DNA of 64,000 bases from Paraburkholderia mimosarum LMG 23256 = NBRC 106338 (GTDB taxonomy: Bacteria > Pseudomonadota > Gammaproteobacteria > Burkholderiales > Burkholderiaceae), in contig NZ_BBJJ01000007.1 in assembly GCF_000739815.1 (NCBI RefSeq), forward strand, positions 1-64,000. The letters are read 5' to 3'. The notes under the pieces are model-generated. The model saw only the letters and a program-made list of their open reading frames with translations. It had not been told where the DNA came from and searched no databases. Of the stretch, positions 16,295-26,700 are shown one piece after another (positions within the stretch are counted from its first letter, which is position 1; each line of letters starts with the position of its first letter). A program made the translations under genes and the position numbers.

Positions 16295-17971
16295 ATGAAA
16301 CTCTTTGCCAAGGGGCTCTTGCTGATCGCGATTCCGAGCGTCGTCGAACTGGCGCTGCTCGGCGTCGTGTTCCACACCCAGGGCAACGCCGCACTCGCGG
16401 CGAAACGTGCCGAGAACACCCAGCAAATCCTCTGGCAAGCCAATAGCCTCGCCGACCCCCTGCTGCGCGAGGCCGCACGTGTGCGCACCGGCATCGTGCT
16501 CGAAGATCCGTCCTTCATCGATCGCCATGCCGTCTGGACCGAATTCTCCGATCGCATCACGCTGCTCGCGCGCATGGTCGCCGACAATCCCCTGCAACGC
16601 GGGCGCGTAGCGCGCATGCGCGAGGCTGCCTACGCGTGGCGCAAGGAAGCGGGCGAGATCGCCGATGCATTGCGGATGGGCCACAGTGAACGGTTCGCGC
16701 GCCTGGCGGGAAACGGCCTGCCGCCTCAGATCGAGACGGTGCGCGAGGTGCTCGGCGACTTCATCGTGGAGGAAACCCGGCTCGACGAGGTCCGCACCGG
16801 GATGCTGCGCGAAACGCGCGCGCGTCAGCAGGATGCGCTCATTCTTGCGGTGGTGGGTTCGATGCTGATCTGGGCATTCACGGCCGCGGCGTTTGCCCGC
16901 AATGTGGGCGCGCGCCTTGCCGCGCTTGGCGCGAATGCCGAGCGCCTCGGCGAGGGCGCGCCGCTCCTGCCGGCGCTGTCCGGCAACGACGAAATCGCCG
17001 CGCTCGACGCCGTGCTGCACCAGACGAGCGCGCGGTTGCGCGTGGCCGAGCGCGAGCAGGCCGCGCTGAAGGCGCAACTGCAGGCGCGCGCGGCCGAGCT
17101 GGCGAGCGCGAACGAGCATCTGCGCCAGGAGAGTCAGGACAACGAGATGTTCATCTACAGCGTGTCGCACGATCTGCGCTCGCCGCTCGTGAACCTGCAG
17201 GGTTTCTCGAAGGAACTGCAGGTGTCCTGCGACGACCTGCGCGCGCAGATCAACGCGGCGCGACTGCCCGAGCAGGAGCGCCGCGCGATGGCCGAAGTGC
17301 TCGATGGCGATGTCGACGAGTCGTTGCAATTCCTGCGCCAGGCGGTAACGCGCGCGGCGGCCATCATCGACGCGCTGCTGCGGATCTCGCGTGCCGGGCG
17401 CCTCGAATACCGCTGGCAGCGCGTCGATATTGCCCGTCTCGTCGAGCGCGTGCTGGGGGGGCTTGCCGGCAAAATCCCGCAGGCCGCGCGCATCGACGTA
17501 GGCGAACTATCACCGGCCTGGGGCGATCCGGCCGCGCTCGAAGAGATTTTCGCCAATCTCATCGAAAATGCGTTGCGTCATCTCGATCCCGCCCGGCCGG
17601 GCCGGGTCGAGATTGGCGAGGCCGGGCCGGACGCGGAACCCGTCGCCGAACCTGGCAGGGAATCCGGAGCCTACGTGGAAAAAGACCGGGGAAGAAAAAT
17701 CGACGAAGCCACTCGCGCGCGTACGCGAACCTATTATGTGCGCGACAATGGCGTGGGTATCGCGCAGGCGTATCTGCCGAAGCTTTTCCGCGCCTTTCAG
17801 CGGTTGCACGGCGGCGTATCGTCCGGGCAGGGTACGGGTCTCGCGCTCGCAAAGCGGATTGCGGAGCGCCATGGCGGGCGCATCTGGGTCGACACTACCG
17901 AGGGCGCGGGCTCCACGTTCTTCGTCTCGCTGCCAGCCCAGCCGTTGGGCACCGCCTGGCGGAGCGCATAA
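16295..17971 (+). CDS. CHASE3-type membrane sensor histidine kinase
   Basis: 558-residue sensor kinase. The first membrane segment is at residues ~6-26 and the second at ~182-203. Between them is a helical extracytoplasmic domain of CHASE3 type. A HAMP-like and coiled-coil stretch follows (AEREQAALKAQLQARAAELA), then the phospho-acceptor His292 (YSVSHDLRSPL). The ATPase domain has the N box near 420 (NLIENALRH), DNGVGI near 483 and GQGTGLALAK near 515. About 30 extra polar residues lie between the N box and DNGVGI, which is unusual. The frame is open 39 codons upstream, but the ATG at 16295 gives a normal membrane-anchor start. The next gene encodes a receiver-only protein, its likely partner. 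Confidence 0.9.
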   Translation: MKLFAKGLLLIAIPSVVELALLGVVFHTQGNAALAAKRAENTQQILWQANSLADPLLREAARVRTGIVLEDPSFIDRHAVWTEFSDRITLLARMVADNPLQRGRVARMREAAYAWRKEAGEIADALRMGHSERFARLAGNGLPPQIETVREVLGDFIVEETRLDEVRTGMLRETRARQQDALILAVVGSMLIWAFTAAAFARNVGARLAALGANAERLGEGAPLLPALSGNDEIAALDAVLHQTSARLRVAEREQAALKAQLQARAAELASANEHLRQESQDNEMFIYSVSHDLRSPLVNLQGFSKELQVSCDDLRAQINAARLPEQERRAMAEVLDGDVDESLQFLRQAVTRAAAIIDALLRISRAGRLEYRWQRVDIARLVERVLGGLAGKIPQAARIDVGELSPAWGDPAALEEIFANLIENALRHLDPARPGRVEIGEAGPDAEPVAEPGRESGAYVEKDRGRKIDEATRARTRTYYVRDNGVGIAQAYLPKLFRAFQRLHGGVSSGQGTGLALAKRIAERHGGRIWVDTTEGAGSTFFVSLPAQPLGTAWRSA

Positions 17972-18051
17972 TTCGCGCGCGGAGAATCGGCTAGCAGCTT
18001 TCAACGAGCATCGAAATCGAAGAAAACAATGCAGCGGTTGGGAGAGTCGAA

Positions 18052-18552
18052 ATGGCGGACGGGGAACAGATCGGCATCGTGCTGATCGAAGACGACGACG
18101 GGCACGCCACGCTGGTCGAGCGCAACCTGCGACGTTCGGGCGTCTCGAACGGCTTCCTGCGCTTTCGCGACGGTCAGGAGGCGCTCGACTATTTTTTCGG
18201 CGCGCCGGGCGACGGCCCCGCCGCGTCGCCCAACCGGTCGCCGCGCGACGCGCTCGGCAATTTCGTCGTGCTGCTCGACCTGCGCATGCCGCGCGTGGAC
18301 GGCTTCGAGGTGCTGCGGCGTCTGAAAGGGGAGCCCGCCACGGCATCAGTGCCGGTCATCGTGCTCACGACCACCGACGACCCGCGCGAAATCGAGCGCT
18401 GCTATGAGCTTGGCTGCAACGTGTACATCACGAAACCGGTCGAATATGACGCCTTCATCGAGGCCGTGCGGCGACTCGGCTGCTTTCTCCAGGTCGTCGA
18501 GCTGCCGCCGGGCCACCGCTTCGTTCAGGCCCGGCCGGCAGGGACTCAATAG
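18052..18552 (+). CDS. Single-domain response regulator (receiver only)
   Basis: 166-residue receiver domain without an output domain, resembling the Rcp1 type that partners with kinases downstream of phytochrome-like sensors. Acidic residues near 11-13 (LIEDDDGH), the phospho-acceptor Asp76 (VVLLDLRMP), a conserved Thr in IVLTTTDD and Lys in ITKPVEYD are all present. It lies 80 bp after the membrane kinase and 126 bp before the hybrid kinase on the same strand, so it probably shuttles phosphate between them. Confidence 0.92.
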   Translation: MADGEQIGIVLIEDDDGHATLVERNLRRSGVSNGFLRFRDGQEALDYFFGAPGDGPAASPNRSPRDALGNFVVLLDLRMPRVDGFEVLRRLKGEPATASVPVIVLTTTDDPREIERCYELGCNVYITKPVEYDAFIEAVRRLGCFLQVVELPPGHRFVQARPAGTQ

Positions 18553-18678
18553 CGTATTTGGGATGGAACCATTTGGCATTGGCAACGAATCGCAGGTACT
18601 GCGGCAAAGGCTTCGGCGAGCGCGGCAATGGTGCCCCGTGCTCGACCGGGCGCTTCGAACATGAGTGAGGGAGCCACC

Positions 18679-20658
18679 ATGCTGGACGGCGCGCGCGTGC
18701 TGGTCGTCGACGACGACGAAGGCATCCTGCGCCTCGCCCGCAAATCGCTGTTACGCGCCGGTGCGCGCGTGGACACGTGCACCGGTGTCGGCGAGGCGCG
18801 CACGCTGCTCGGGGTGCAGACGCCCGACGTGCTCGTGCTCGACTATCAGCTCGACGGCGCGGAAACGGGCCTCGACTTCTTTCGCCGGCTGCGTGCCGAC
18901 AACGTGCGCGTGCCCGCCATCCTCGTGACCGGTTTCACCGATGAGTCGCGCGTGATCGCCGCGCTGCGCGCAGGCGTCTCGGACGTGGTGCCGAAATCGG
19001 GCGACTATCTCGACTACCTGCCGGAAGCCGTCGCGCGCGTGCTCTCGCAGGTGGCGCTACAGCGCGCCTCCGACGAAGCGCTGCTGCTGCGCGATCGCGA
19101 GGAGCACTATCGCACGCTCTCCGAAGCGTTGCCGCACCTCGTGCTCACCTGCGGCGCGGACGGCAATTGCGACTTTCTCTCGAAACAGTGGCTCGACTAC
19201 ACGGGGCTCGACGCGCGCGATTCGCGCGGCTTCGCGTGGCTCGACGCCGTGCATCCCGGCGATCGGGAAGCGGTCCGCCAGAGCTGGCTCAACGCAGTGG
19301 CCAGCGGGGCCACCGACTATCGCCATGAGTTGCGCATCCGCCGGCACGATGGTGTCTACCGATGGTTCGATGTCCGAATCGTTGCGATGCGCGATCCGCG
19401 CGGCGGCGTGAACAAATGGTTCGGCAGTTGCACCGACATCGATTCGCAGCGTGAAGCGGCCGAGGAGCGCGAGCGGCTGCTCGCGTCGGAGCAGGCCGCG
19501 CGTCAGGCCGCGGAAGAGGCCAACCGCGCAAAAGACCGCTTTCTCGCGATGCTCTCGCACGAGCTGCGTACACCGCTCACGCCGGTGCTCGCCGGCACGC
19601 GGCTACTGGAACAGATTCCCGAGCTGCCCGAAGCCGCGCGTTCCGGTGTGCTGATGATCCGCCGCAATATCGAACTGGAAGCACGCCTCATCGACGACCT
19701 GCTCGATCTCACTCGCGTGGCCAACGGCAAGCTGAGCCTTGCGCTGGAGACGGTCGATGTGCACGAGGTCATCGAGTCGGTGCTCGAGCTGTTTCGCAGT
19801 GAGATCCAGACCAAGCAGCAGGACGTCCACGTCGACCTGCGCGCGAAACATCACTATGTGCGAGGCGATCGCGCGCGCCTGCAGCAGATGCTCTGGAACC
19901 TCGTGCGCAACGCCGCGAAGTTCACGCCCGACGGCGGTCACATCTACGTGCGCACGCGCGACGAGCGCATGCGCGTGGAAATCGAAGTCGAGGACACGGG
20001 CATCGGCATTGCGCCCGACGAGATCGGCAAGCTCTTCCATGCGTTCGAGCAGGGCAGCCACAACCACACGCGCCAGTTCGGCGGACTAGGTCTCGGACTC
20101 GCCGTGACCCGGGCGCTGACCGAGGCGCACGGCGGAAGCGTGAGCGCGAGAAGCCCCGGCGCGCATTGCGGCGCCACGTTCACGATCGTCCTGCCGACAG
20201 CGGCGCCCGGCGAAGGGGCAGCGACGACGGCCCAGTTGCACAGTCCGCATCGCGCGGGCATGTTGAAGATCCTGCTGATCGAAGATCACGCCGATACGGC
20301 CGAGGTGATGGCGCAACTGATGCGCGCGGGGGGCCACGAGGTGGTGGTGGCGGCCAACGTTGCCCATGCGCTCGCGCTGACGGCCAGCATGGCCTTCGAT
20401 CTCGTGGTGAGCGACATCGGTCTGCCGGATGGCTCGGGCATCGATTTCATCCGCGCGTTCCGGGCGCAGTCGGCGGCGCCCGCCATCGCGCTCACGGGAT
20501 TCGGCACCGACGACGACGTGCGCCGCAGCGTCGAAGCGGGCTTCACCGCGCATCTCACGAAGCCCGTCAACTTCGAGCAGCTCGAGCGGCTGATCGAGGA
20601 GGCCGCGCTCGCGCGCGCCGCGGCGGCCGAGCCCGATCCTGCCGAGCCCGCATCCTGA
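18679..20658 (+). CDS. Hybrid histidine kinase, REC-PAS-HisKA-HATPase-REC
   Basis: 659-residue cytoplasmic hybrid kinase with no membrane segment. In order: a receiver (residues ~5-120, Asp55 in LVLDYQLDG), a PAS sensor domain (~145-265), the HisKA domain with His294 (MLSHELRTPL), the ATPase domain (NLVRNAAKF, DTGIGIAP, GGLGLGLAV), and a C-terminal receiver (~530-650, Asp579 in VVSDIGLPDG). Two ATGs compete: 18661 and 18679. GAGGGA at 18667-18672 is ideally spaced for 18679. A REC at both ends suggests input from another kinase and output to a phosphotransfer protein; no HPt domain is in the window. Confidence 0.92.
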   Translation: MLDGARVLVVDDDEGILRLARKSLLRAGARVDTCTGVGEARTLLGVQTPDVLVLDYQLDGAETGLDFFRRLRADNVRVPAILVTGFTDESRVIAALRAGVSDVVPKSGDYLDYLPEAVARVLSQVALQRASDEALLLRDREEHYRTLSEALPHLVLTCGADGNCDFLSKQWLDYTGLDARDSRGFAWLDAVHPGDREAVRQSWLNAVASGATDYRHELRIRRHDGVYRWFDVRIVAMRDPRGGVNKWFGSCTDIDSQREAAEERERLLASEQAARQAAEEANRAKDRFLAMLSHELRTPLTPVLAGTRLLEQIPELPEAARSGVLMIRRNIELEARLIDDLLDLTRVANGKLSLALETVDVHEVIESVLELFRSEIQTKQQDVHVDLRAKHHYVRGDRARLQQMLWNLVRNAAKFTPDGGHIYVRTRDERMRVEIEVEDTGIGIAPDEIGKLFHAFEQGSHNHTRQFGGLGLGLAVTRALTEAHGGSVSARSPGAHCGATFTIVLPTAAPGEGAATTAQLHSPHRAGMLKILLIEDHADTAEVMAQLMRAGGHEVVVAANVAHALALTASMAFDLVVSDIGLPDGSGIDFIRAFRAQSAAPAIALTGFGTDDDVRRSVEAGFTAHLTKPVNFEQLERLIEEAALARAAAAEPDPAEPAS

Positions 20659-20668
20659 GCATGGGTAC

Positions 20669-20704
20669 AAAAAAACCGCGCGGCCTCGCGGCGGCGCGGG
20701 TTTT
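20669..20704. terminator. Bidirectional terminator between hybrid kinase and mscL
   Basis: A-run then CCGCGC paired with GCGCGGG, ending TTTTG: AAAACCGCGC near 20672-20681 and GCGCGGGTTTT near 20694-20704. It has A- and T-runs on opposite sides of the stem, so it can act on both strands. It lies between the convergent ends of the hybrid kinase and mscL. Confidence 0.8.
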
Positions 20705-20721
20705 GCGGGCTGACGCGTGAT

Positions 20722-21168
20722 TCAGCGCGGACTGTTCTGCAGCGAATCGCGGATCTCGCGCAGCAGCAGCACATCTTCGGGCGTGGGCGGCGGCTCGGCG
20801 GGTGCGGCGGCTTGCGGCTGGCGCAGCTTGTTGATGAATTTCACCATCAAAAAGATGATGAACGCGAGGATCACGAAGTTGATCACCGCGGTGATGAACG
20901 AGCCATAGCCGAAGACGGCGACGCCCGCGGTCTGCAGATCCTTGTACGAGTCGGGGTTGCCCTTGTAGCTGGCCGGAACGTGGCCGAGCCGGACGAACAT
21001 GTTCGAAAAGTCGAGGCCGCCCGTGATCACGCCGATCACCGGCATGATGAGATCTTTCACGATCGAGTTGACAATGCTCGAAAACGCGCCACCGATGATC
21101 ACACCGACGGCGAGATCCATCACATTGCCTTTGACGGCAAATTCCTTGAACTCCTGGACGATGCTCAT
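20722..21168 (-). CDS. mscL: Large-conductance mechanosensitive channel MscL
   Basis: 148-residue homopentameric inner-membrane channel that opens under osmotic downshock. The amphipathic N-terminal helix ([23 protein letters not shown]) leads into TM1 (residues ~15-45, [22 protein letters not shown]). TM2 is at ~88-112 ([20 protein letters not shown]). The C-terminal helical bundle ends EIRDSLQN. Length is normal for the family. Convergent with the hybrid kinase gene. Confidence 0.96.
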   Translation of the reverse strand: MSIVQEFKEFAVKGNVMDLAVGVIIGGAFSSIVNSIVKDLIMPVIGVITGGLDFSNMFVRLGHVPASYKGNPDSYKDLQTAGVAVFGYGSFITAVINFVILAFIIFLMVKFINKLRQPQAAAPAEPPPTPEDVLLLREIRDSLQNSPR

Positions 21169-21359
21169 GAGCGGGCTCTCCCTGAATGGCGCAGCACGGG
21201 GCTGGGGTCAAAACGATGCATTGGCGCAATCATAGCGAACGCATCCGCATCGCGGTAGCAATTTGACATTTGCTAAGGTTTTGCCGGCCGCAGGGATCTC
21301 GTGCGAGTGACAAAAGTCCCTGCGATCGCACACGTTGTGCCCGCGGCGCGTGCCAGCCC

Positions 21360-22370
21360 TCAGTAGGCGAGCGATATCTGCTGGTGGAAGGTCTCGGGAT
21401 CGGTGTTAGTCCCACAGAGCAGCACGCCCACGCGCTTGCCCTGCAGCGTCTCGCGCAGCGGCCCGAGGAGCCCGGCCGTCGCCGTGGCGCACGCTGGTTC
21501 GACCGCGAGCTTCAGTTGCTCGAACAGCACGCGCATCGCACGGCGCATGTCGTCGTCGGAGACCGTGACGATGCGCTCGATATGACGGCGGCACAGCGTG
21601 TAGCCGTATTGCTCCGAATGTGGCGCCATGAGGGAGTCGGCGATCGAGTGCATATGGGTCATATGCACGGTGTGGTTCGCGGCAAAGCTGCGGCTCATCA
21701 CGTCCGAGCCCTCGGGCTCGACCCCGTACACGCGCACGCGAGGGTTCGCGAGGCGCAGCGCCGTGGCGGCGCCCGCCGCGAGCCCGCCGCCGCCAATGGG
21801 CATGACGACCGCGTCGAGATCGGGCGCCTGGGTGGCCCATTCGTAGCCTAGCGTGGCCGTACCGAGAATCGTGCGATAGCCGTTGAACGGATGCACGAAA
21901 TAGCGTCCCTCATCGGTCTCGATGCGGCGCACGATGTCGAACGCCTCGCTGCTGTTGCCCGCCACGACGATCTCGGCGCCAAAGCGCCTGCATTGAGCGA
22001 CGCGCGCTTCGCTCGCGGTACGAAAGAGCACGACCTTCGCGCTAATGCCGAGCCGCATTGCTGCATACGCGACCGCAATGGCGTGGTTGCCGCCGGAAAC
22101 GCAGGTGACGCCCGCGCTGCGTTGCGTGGCGTCGAGCGCGAGCAGATGCGTGAACGCGCCGCGCACCTTGAAGCTGCCGCTCGCCTGGAGCAGCTCGAAC
22201 TTGAAGTTGACGAGCGTGTCTTCGAGCGTGGACAGATCGTGGCGGTCGAACACCGGCGTGCGCAGCACCCAGGGCGCAAGCGCGAAATGCTGCGAGGCGA
22301 TGTCGTCGAGGGTGGGGATCGCCTCGCCGTCGATGGTGTGGTCGGTGCGCAGCGGCGCGTCGGTGGACAT
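21360..22370 (-). CDS. Threonine/serine dehydratase-like PLP enzyme
   Basis: 336-residue fold-type II PLP enzyme of the threonine dehydratase / serine racemase family. The PLP lysine is Lys68 (GSFKVRGA), with substrate loop SGGNHA and phosphate loop GGGGLAAG. No C-terminal ACT-like regulatory domain is present, so it is like catabolic threonine dehydratases rather than biosynthetic IlvA. It ends 21 bp after the argE start region in the same direction, so argE and this gene may form an operon, argE first. Exact substrate (threonine, serine or a hydroxylated amino acid) is not determinable from sequence alone. Confidence 0.82.
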   Translation of the reverse strand: MSTDAPLRTDHTIDGEAIPTLDDIASQHFALAPWVLRTPVFDRHDLSTLEDTLVNFKFELLQASGSFKVRGAFTHLLALDATQRSAGVTCVSGGNHAIAVAYAAMRLGISAKVVLFRTASEARVAQCRRFGAEIVVAGNSSEAFDIVRRIETDEGRYFVHPFNGYRTILGTATLGYEWATQAPDLDAVVMPIGGGGLAAGAATALRLANPRVRVYGVEPEGSDVMSRSFAANHTVHMTHMHSIADSLMAPHSEQYGYTLCRRHIERIVTVSDDDMRRAMRVLFEQLKLAVEPACATATAGLLGPLRETLQGKRVGVLLCGTNTDPETFHQQISLAY

Positions 22371-22391
22371 GATCTTGCGCGTCCAGCGTGG

Positions 22392-23615
22392 TCACTGTGC
22401 CAGCGCATCGGCGGACATGCCGTGCACGAGCTTGCGCAGGAAACCTTCACAGGCGGCGAGTTGCTCGAGCGCCACATATTCGTTGGGCTTGTGCGCCTGC
22501 TGGATGTCGCCCGGGCCGCACACCACGCTCGGGATGCCCGCGCGCGCGAAGAGGCCAGCTTCCGTGCCGTAGGCCACCTTGCGGCGCGTCTGGTCGGCGG
22601 TGAGTGCGCGCACGAGCTGTGTGATCGCGGCCTGCTCGGCGGCGTCGAGGCCGGGCGCCGCGGCGATTTTCGTGAACTCGATCGCGCCGGCCGCATGCTC
22701 GCGCTGCATCTTCGGAACCAGCGTTTCGCGCGCGTACTGTTCGATGCGCGCGAAGATCTTGTCGGGGTCGAGCGTCGGCAGGTTGCGGAACTCGAAGGCG
22801 AAACGGCATTCGGCCGGCACCGTGTTGAGGGCGTTGCCGCCTTCTATCGTGCTCGTTTGCGCCGTCGTGAACGGCACGTCGTAGAGTTCGTCGAACGGGC
22901 CGTTGGCGCGGAATTCGTCGGCCATGTCGCGGATGTAGCAGATGAGACGCGCTGCGTATTCGATCGCGTTCAGGCCGCGCGGCGTGAGCGACGAATGCGC
23001 GGCCTGGCCGCGCACACAGCATTGATACGCATTGAGGCCCTTGTGCGCCACGATCGGGCGCATGCTCGTGGGCTCTCCCACGATGCAGCCTTCGGGCTTC
23101 ACACCGCGCTTCATGAGTTCTTCGATCATGAGCGGCGCGCCCACGCAGCCGATTTCCTCATCGAACGAGAGCGCGAGGTGCAGGGGCCTGGCCAGTTTCG
23201 TCTGCTGGATCTCGGGTAGCAGCGTGAGCGCCGCCCCGATGAAGCCTTTCATGTCGCACGTGCCGCGGCCATAGAGCAGGCCGTCGCGGATCTCGGGCTT
23301 GAACGGATCGCTGTCCCAATTCTGACCGTCCACGGGCACCACGTCGGTGTGGCCCGAGAGCACGATGCCGCCGTTCGTTTCGCCGTCATAAGCGGGGATC
23401 GTGGCGAACAGGTTGGCCCATTTGCCGTCGCGGCCATAGGTGAGCGTCGACTCGATGCCGCGCGCACGCAGATCGTCGCGCACCGTCTCGATCAGCCCGA
23501 GGTTCGGATGACGGCTGACCGTGTCCATCGAAACGAGGCGGGTGACCCAGGGGAGCGAGGCGGGAAGGGCGGCGGAAGACGGGGACGACTGCGCTGTTTC
23601 AGCGGCGAGGGCCAT
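22392..23615 (-). CDS. argE: Acetylornithine deacetylase ArgE
   Basis: Metal-dependent M20-family hydrolase that removes the acetyl group from N-acetylornithine in arginine synthesis. The 407-residue protein shows the metal ligands in GHTDVVPVDG, YGRGTCDMKGF, SFDEEIGCVGA and VGEPTSM, with the late His in QAHKPNEYV. An upstream start at 23645 is possible, but GGAG is well placed for the ATG at 23615. It lies just downstream of mfd on the same strand, separated by a strong terminator. Confidence 0.9.
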   Translation of the reverse strand: MALAAETAQSSPSSAALPASLPWVTRLVSMDTVSRHPNLGLIETVRDDLRARGIESTLTYGRDGKWANLFATIPAYDGETNGGIVLSGHTDVVPVDGQNWDSDPFKPEIRDGLLYGRGTCDMKGFIGAALTLLPEIQQTKLARPLHLALSFDEEIGCVGAPLMIEELMKRGVKPEGCIVGEPTSMRPIVAHKGLNAYQCCVRGQAAHSSLTPRGLNAIEYAARLICYIRDMADEFRANGPFDELYDVPFTTAQTSTIEGGNALNTVPAECRFAFEFRNLPTLDPDKIFARIEQYARETLVPKMQREHAAGAIEFTKIAAAPGLDAAEQAAITQLVRALTADQTRRKVAYGTEAGLFARAGIPSVVCGPGDIQQAHKPNEYVALEQLAACEGFLRKLVHGMSADALAQ

Positions 23616-23741
23616 GTCGGACTCCAGCTTGCGGATTCTGTTCATCTTACAGAAAAAACGGGGCAGGCCAAAGCCGCGGGCGGCGCGCGCGCCGCCATCA
23701 CGGCTGCGCACCGCTCACATGACGCTGCGCAACATCCATGC

Positions 23742-23778
23742 AAAAAACGCCCGCGCGCAGGGCAGTGCGCGCGGGCGT
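23742..23778 (-). terminator. Rho-independent terminator of mfd
   Basis: Perfect 12-bp stem ACGCCCGCGCGC (23747-23758) and GCGCGCGGGCGT (23767-23778). On the minus strand it is followed by a six-base U-run (the A-run at 23742-23747). It sits 22 bp beyond the mfd stop, isolating mfd from argE. Confidence 0.9.
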
Positions 23779-23799
23779 CGGCAGTGGTGCAAACAGCGC

Positions 23800-26700
23800 C
23801 TAGCGCGGGGCCGCCGCGCGATTGGGCGCACCCAGTGCGCGCAACGTCTCCTTCACGGTGGCCACGCGTACCGCGAGGTCGGGACTGCGCGTTTCGATGC
23901 GCAGCTTGTCCTGACCGGCGAGCTTGATGTGCTTGTGCTTCTGGACCATCTCGATGATGCGCATCGCGTCCACGGGCGGATTCGGCACGAACTGCAGGCC
24001 GATCACGGCTTCGCCCGCGTCGATCTTGGTGATGCCGAGCGGCTTGGCCGCGAGACGCAGACGATGCGTTTCGATCAGCGCATGCGCCTGCGGCGGCATC
24101 TTGCCGAAGCGGTCGATCAGCTCTTCCTGGATGCCGTCGATCGAGTCGTCGTGCTCGCAGTTCGCAAGCCGCTTGTAGAGCGACAGGCGCTCCTGCACGT
24201 CGCCGCAATAGTCGGCGGGCAGGATCGCGGGCGCGTGCAGATTGATCTCGGTGGTCGCGGCGAGCGGCGCGTTCAGATCCGGCTCGCGCCCGTCCTTGAG
24301 CGCCTTCACGGCGTCGTTGAGCATGTCCGTGTAGAGCTGGAAGCCGATCTCCTGGATTTCGCCCGACTGCTTGTCGCCGAGCACTTCGCCCGTGCCGCGA
24401 ATCTCCAGGTCGTGCATCGCCAGATAGAAGCCCGAGCCCAGCTCTTCCATCTGCTGGATCGCCTCGAGACGCCGCTGCGCCTGCTTGGTGAGTCCTTGCG
24501 GATCGTGGACGAGCAAATACGCGTACGCCTGGTGGTGCGAACGCCCGACCCGGCCGCGCAGCTGATGCAACTGCGCGAGACCGAACTTGTCGGAGCGATG
24601 GATGAGGATCGTGTTCGCGGTCGGCACGTCGATGCCTGTCTCGATGATCGTGGTACAGAGCAGCACGTTCGCGCGCTGCGCCACGAAATCGCGCATCACG
24701 GTTTCGAGCTCGCGCTCGTGCATCTGCCCGTGCGCCACCGCGATGCGCGCCTCGGGCACGAGCGCTTCGAGCATCGCGCGGCGGTTCTCGATCGTTTCGA
24801 CTTCGTTGTGCAGGAAGTACACCTGGCCGCCGCGCTTGAGTTCGCGCAGCATCGCCTCGCGGATCACGCTGTCTTCCTCGCGTCGCACGAAGGTCTTGAT
24901 GGCGAGGCGCTTTTGCGGCGCGGTCGCGATGACCGAAAAATCACGCAGGCCTTCGAGCGCCATGCCGAGCGTACGCGGGATCGGCGTGGCGGTGAGCGTG
25001 AGCACGTCCACTTCCGCGCGCAGCGCTTTCAACGCCTCCTTCTGGCGCACGCCGAAGCGGTGTTCCTCGTCGATGATGACGAGCCCGAGGCGCTTGAACT
25101 GCACATCGGACGAGAGCAGCTTGTGCGTGCCGATCACGATGTCGACGCTGCCGTCGTTGATCTGCTGGATCGCGCCGCTCACTTCCTTCGCGGACTTGAA
25201 GCGCGACAGCTCGGCGATGCGCACGGGCCAGTCGGCAAAGCGGTCCGTGAAGGTTTGCGTGTGCTGCTCGGCGAGCAGCGTGGTGGGCGAGAGGATCGCC
25301 ACCTGCTTGCCGCCCATCACGGCGATGAACGCCGCGCGCAGCGCCACCTCGGTCTTGCCGAAGCCGACATCGCCGCAGACGAGGCGATCCATCGGCTTGC
25401 CGCTCGTCATGTCGCCGATCACGGCGGCGATCGCCGCCGCCTGGTCGGGCGTTTCCTCGAAGCCGAAGCTCTCGGCGAACTTCACGTAGTCGCGCGGTTC
25501 GAGCGCGAACGCGTGGCCCTCGCGCGCGGCGCGGCGCGCGTAGAGGTTGAGCAGCTCGGCGGCGGTGTCGCGGATCTGCTGCGCGGCCTTGCGGCGCGCC
25601 TTTTCCCACTGGCCCGAGCCGAGCGCGTGCAGCGGCGCGCTATCGGGATCGGCGCCGCTGTAGCGCGAGATGACGTGCAACTGCGAAACCGGCACGTAGA
25701 GCTTGCTGCCGTTCGCGTATTCGAGGTGCAGGAACTCGGTGTCGCCTTCGCCCAAGTCCATCGTCACGAGGCCGTGATAGCGGCCGATGCCGTGCTGTGC
25801 ATGGACGACCGGATCGCCCACCTTCAGCTCGGAGAGGTCGCGCACCATCGAATCGACGTTGCTCGCCTGCTCCTGGCGGCGGCGTCCCGCGCGGCGTGCG
25901 AGGGGGCCGTAAAGCTCGGTCTCGGTGATGACCGCGAGCTCCTCGCCCGGCAGCGAGAAGCCCGTGGAAAGCGGCGCGACGCCGAGGACGAAGCGTTCGT
26001 CGCCGGTGAGCCAGTCTTCGTAGCTATCGGCGGAGGCGGGGCGCAGATGGTTGTCGGCAAGCAGCTGCGCGATGGTTTCGCGCCGGCCCGCCGATTCCAC
26101 CGCGAACAGCACACGGTTCTTCGTCGTCTCGAGGTAGGCGCGCAGCGAGGCGAGCGGGTCGTCGGCGTGGCGGTCGATCGCGAGGCTCGGCAGCGCCGTG
26201 GCCCAGCCGCCCGCGCTCGTGGCCGGCAGCACGAGGCGCGCGAACGGCTTGGCGAGCGTGAAGAAGTCCTCGTCGGTCAGGAAGAGACGTTGCGGCTCCA
26301 GAATCGGGCGCTCGCGGTCGTGCGAGAGGAAGCTGTGGCGCTGCTTCGTGTCGTTGGTGAAGCGGCGGATCGAGGCTTCGAGGTCGCCCGAAAACACGAG
26401 CTGTGCGTTCTCGGGCAGGTAGTGGAACAGCGTGGCCGTCTCTTCGAAGAAGAGCGGCAGGTAGTACTCGATGCCCGCCGAGGGCACACCGTTGCCGATG
26501 TCCTTGTAGATCGTCGCGCGGCTCGGATCGCCTTCGAACACCTCGCGCCAGCGGCTGCGAAACGCCGTGCGCGACGCTTCGTCGAACGGGAATTCGCGGC
26601 CCGGCAAGAGGCGCACGTCCTTGACCGGGTAGAGGCTGCGCTGGCTGTCCGGGTCGAACGCGCGGATCGAGTCGACCTGGTCGTCGAAAAGGTCGATGCG

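Noticed and set aside
21360..22370. IlvA (biosynthetic threonine dehydratase)
   Set aside because: No C-terminal regulatory ACT-like domain, and length fits the catabolic/serine racemase group instead.
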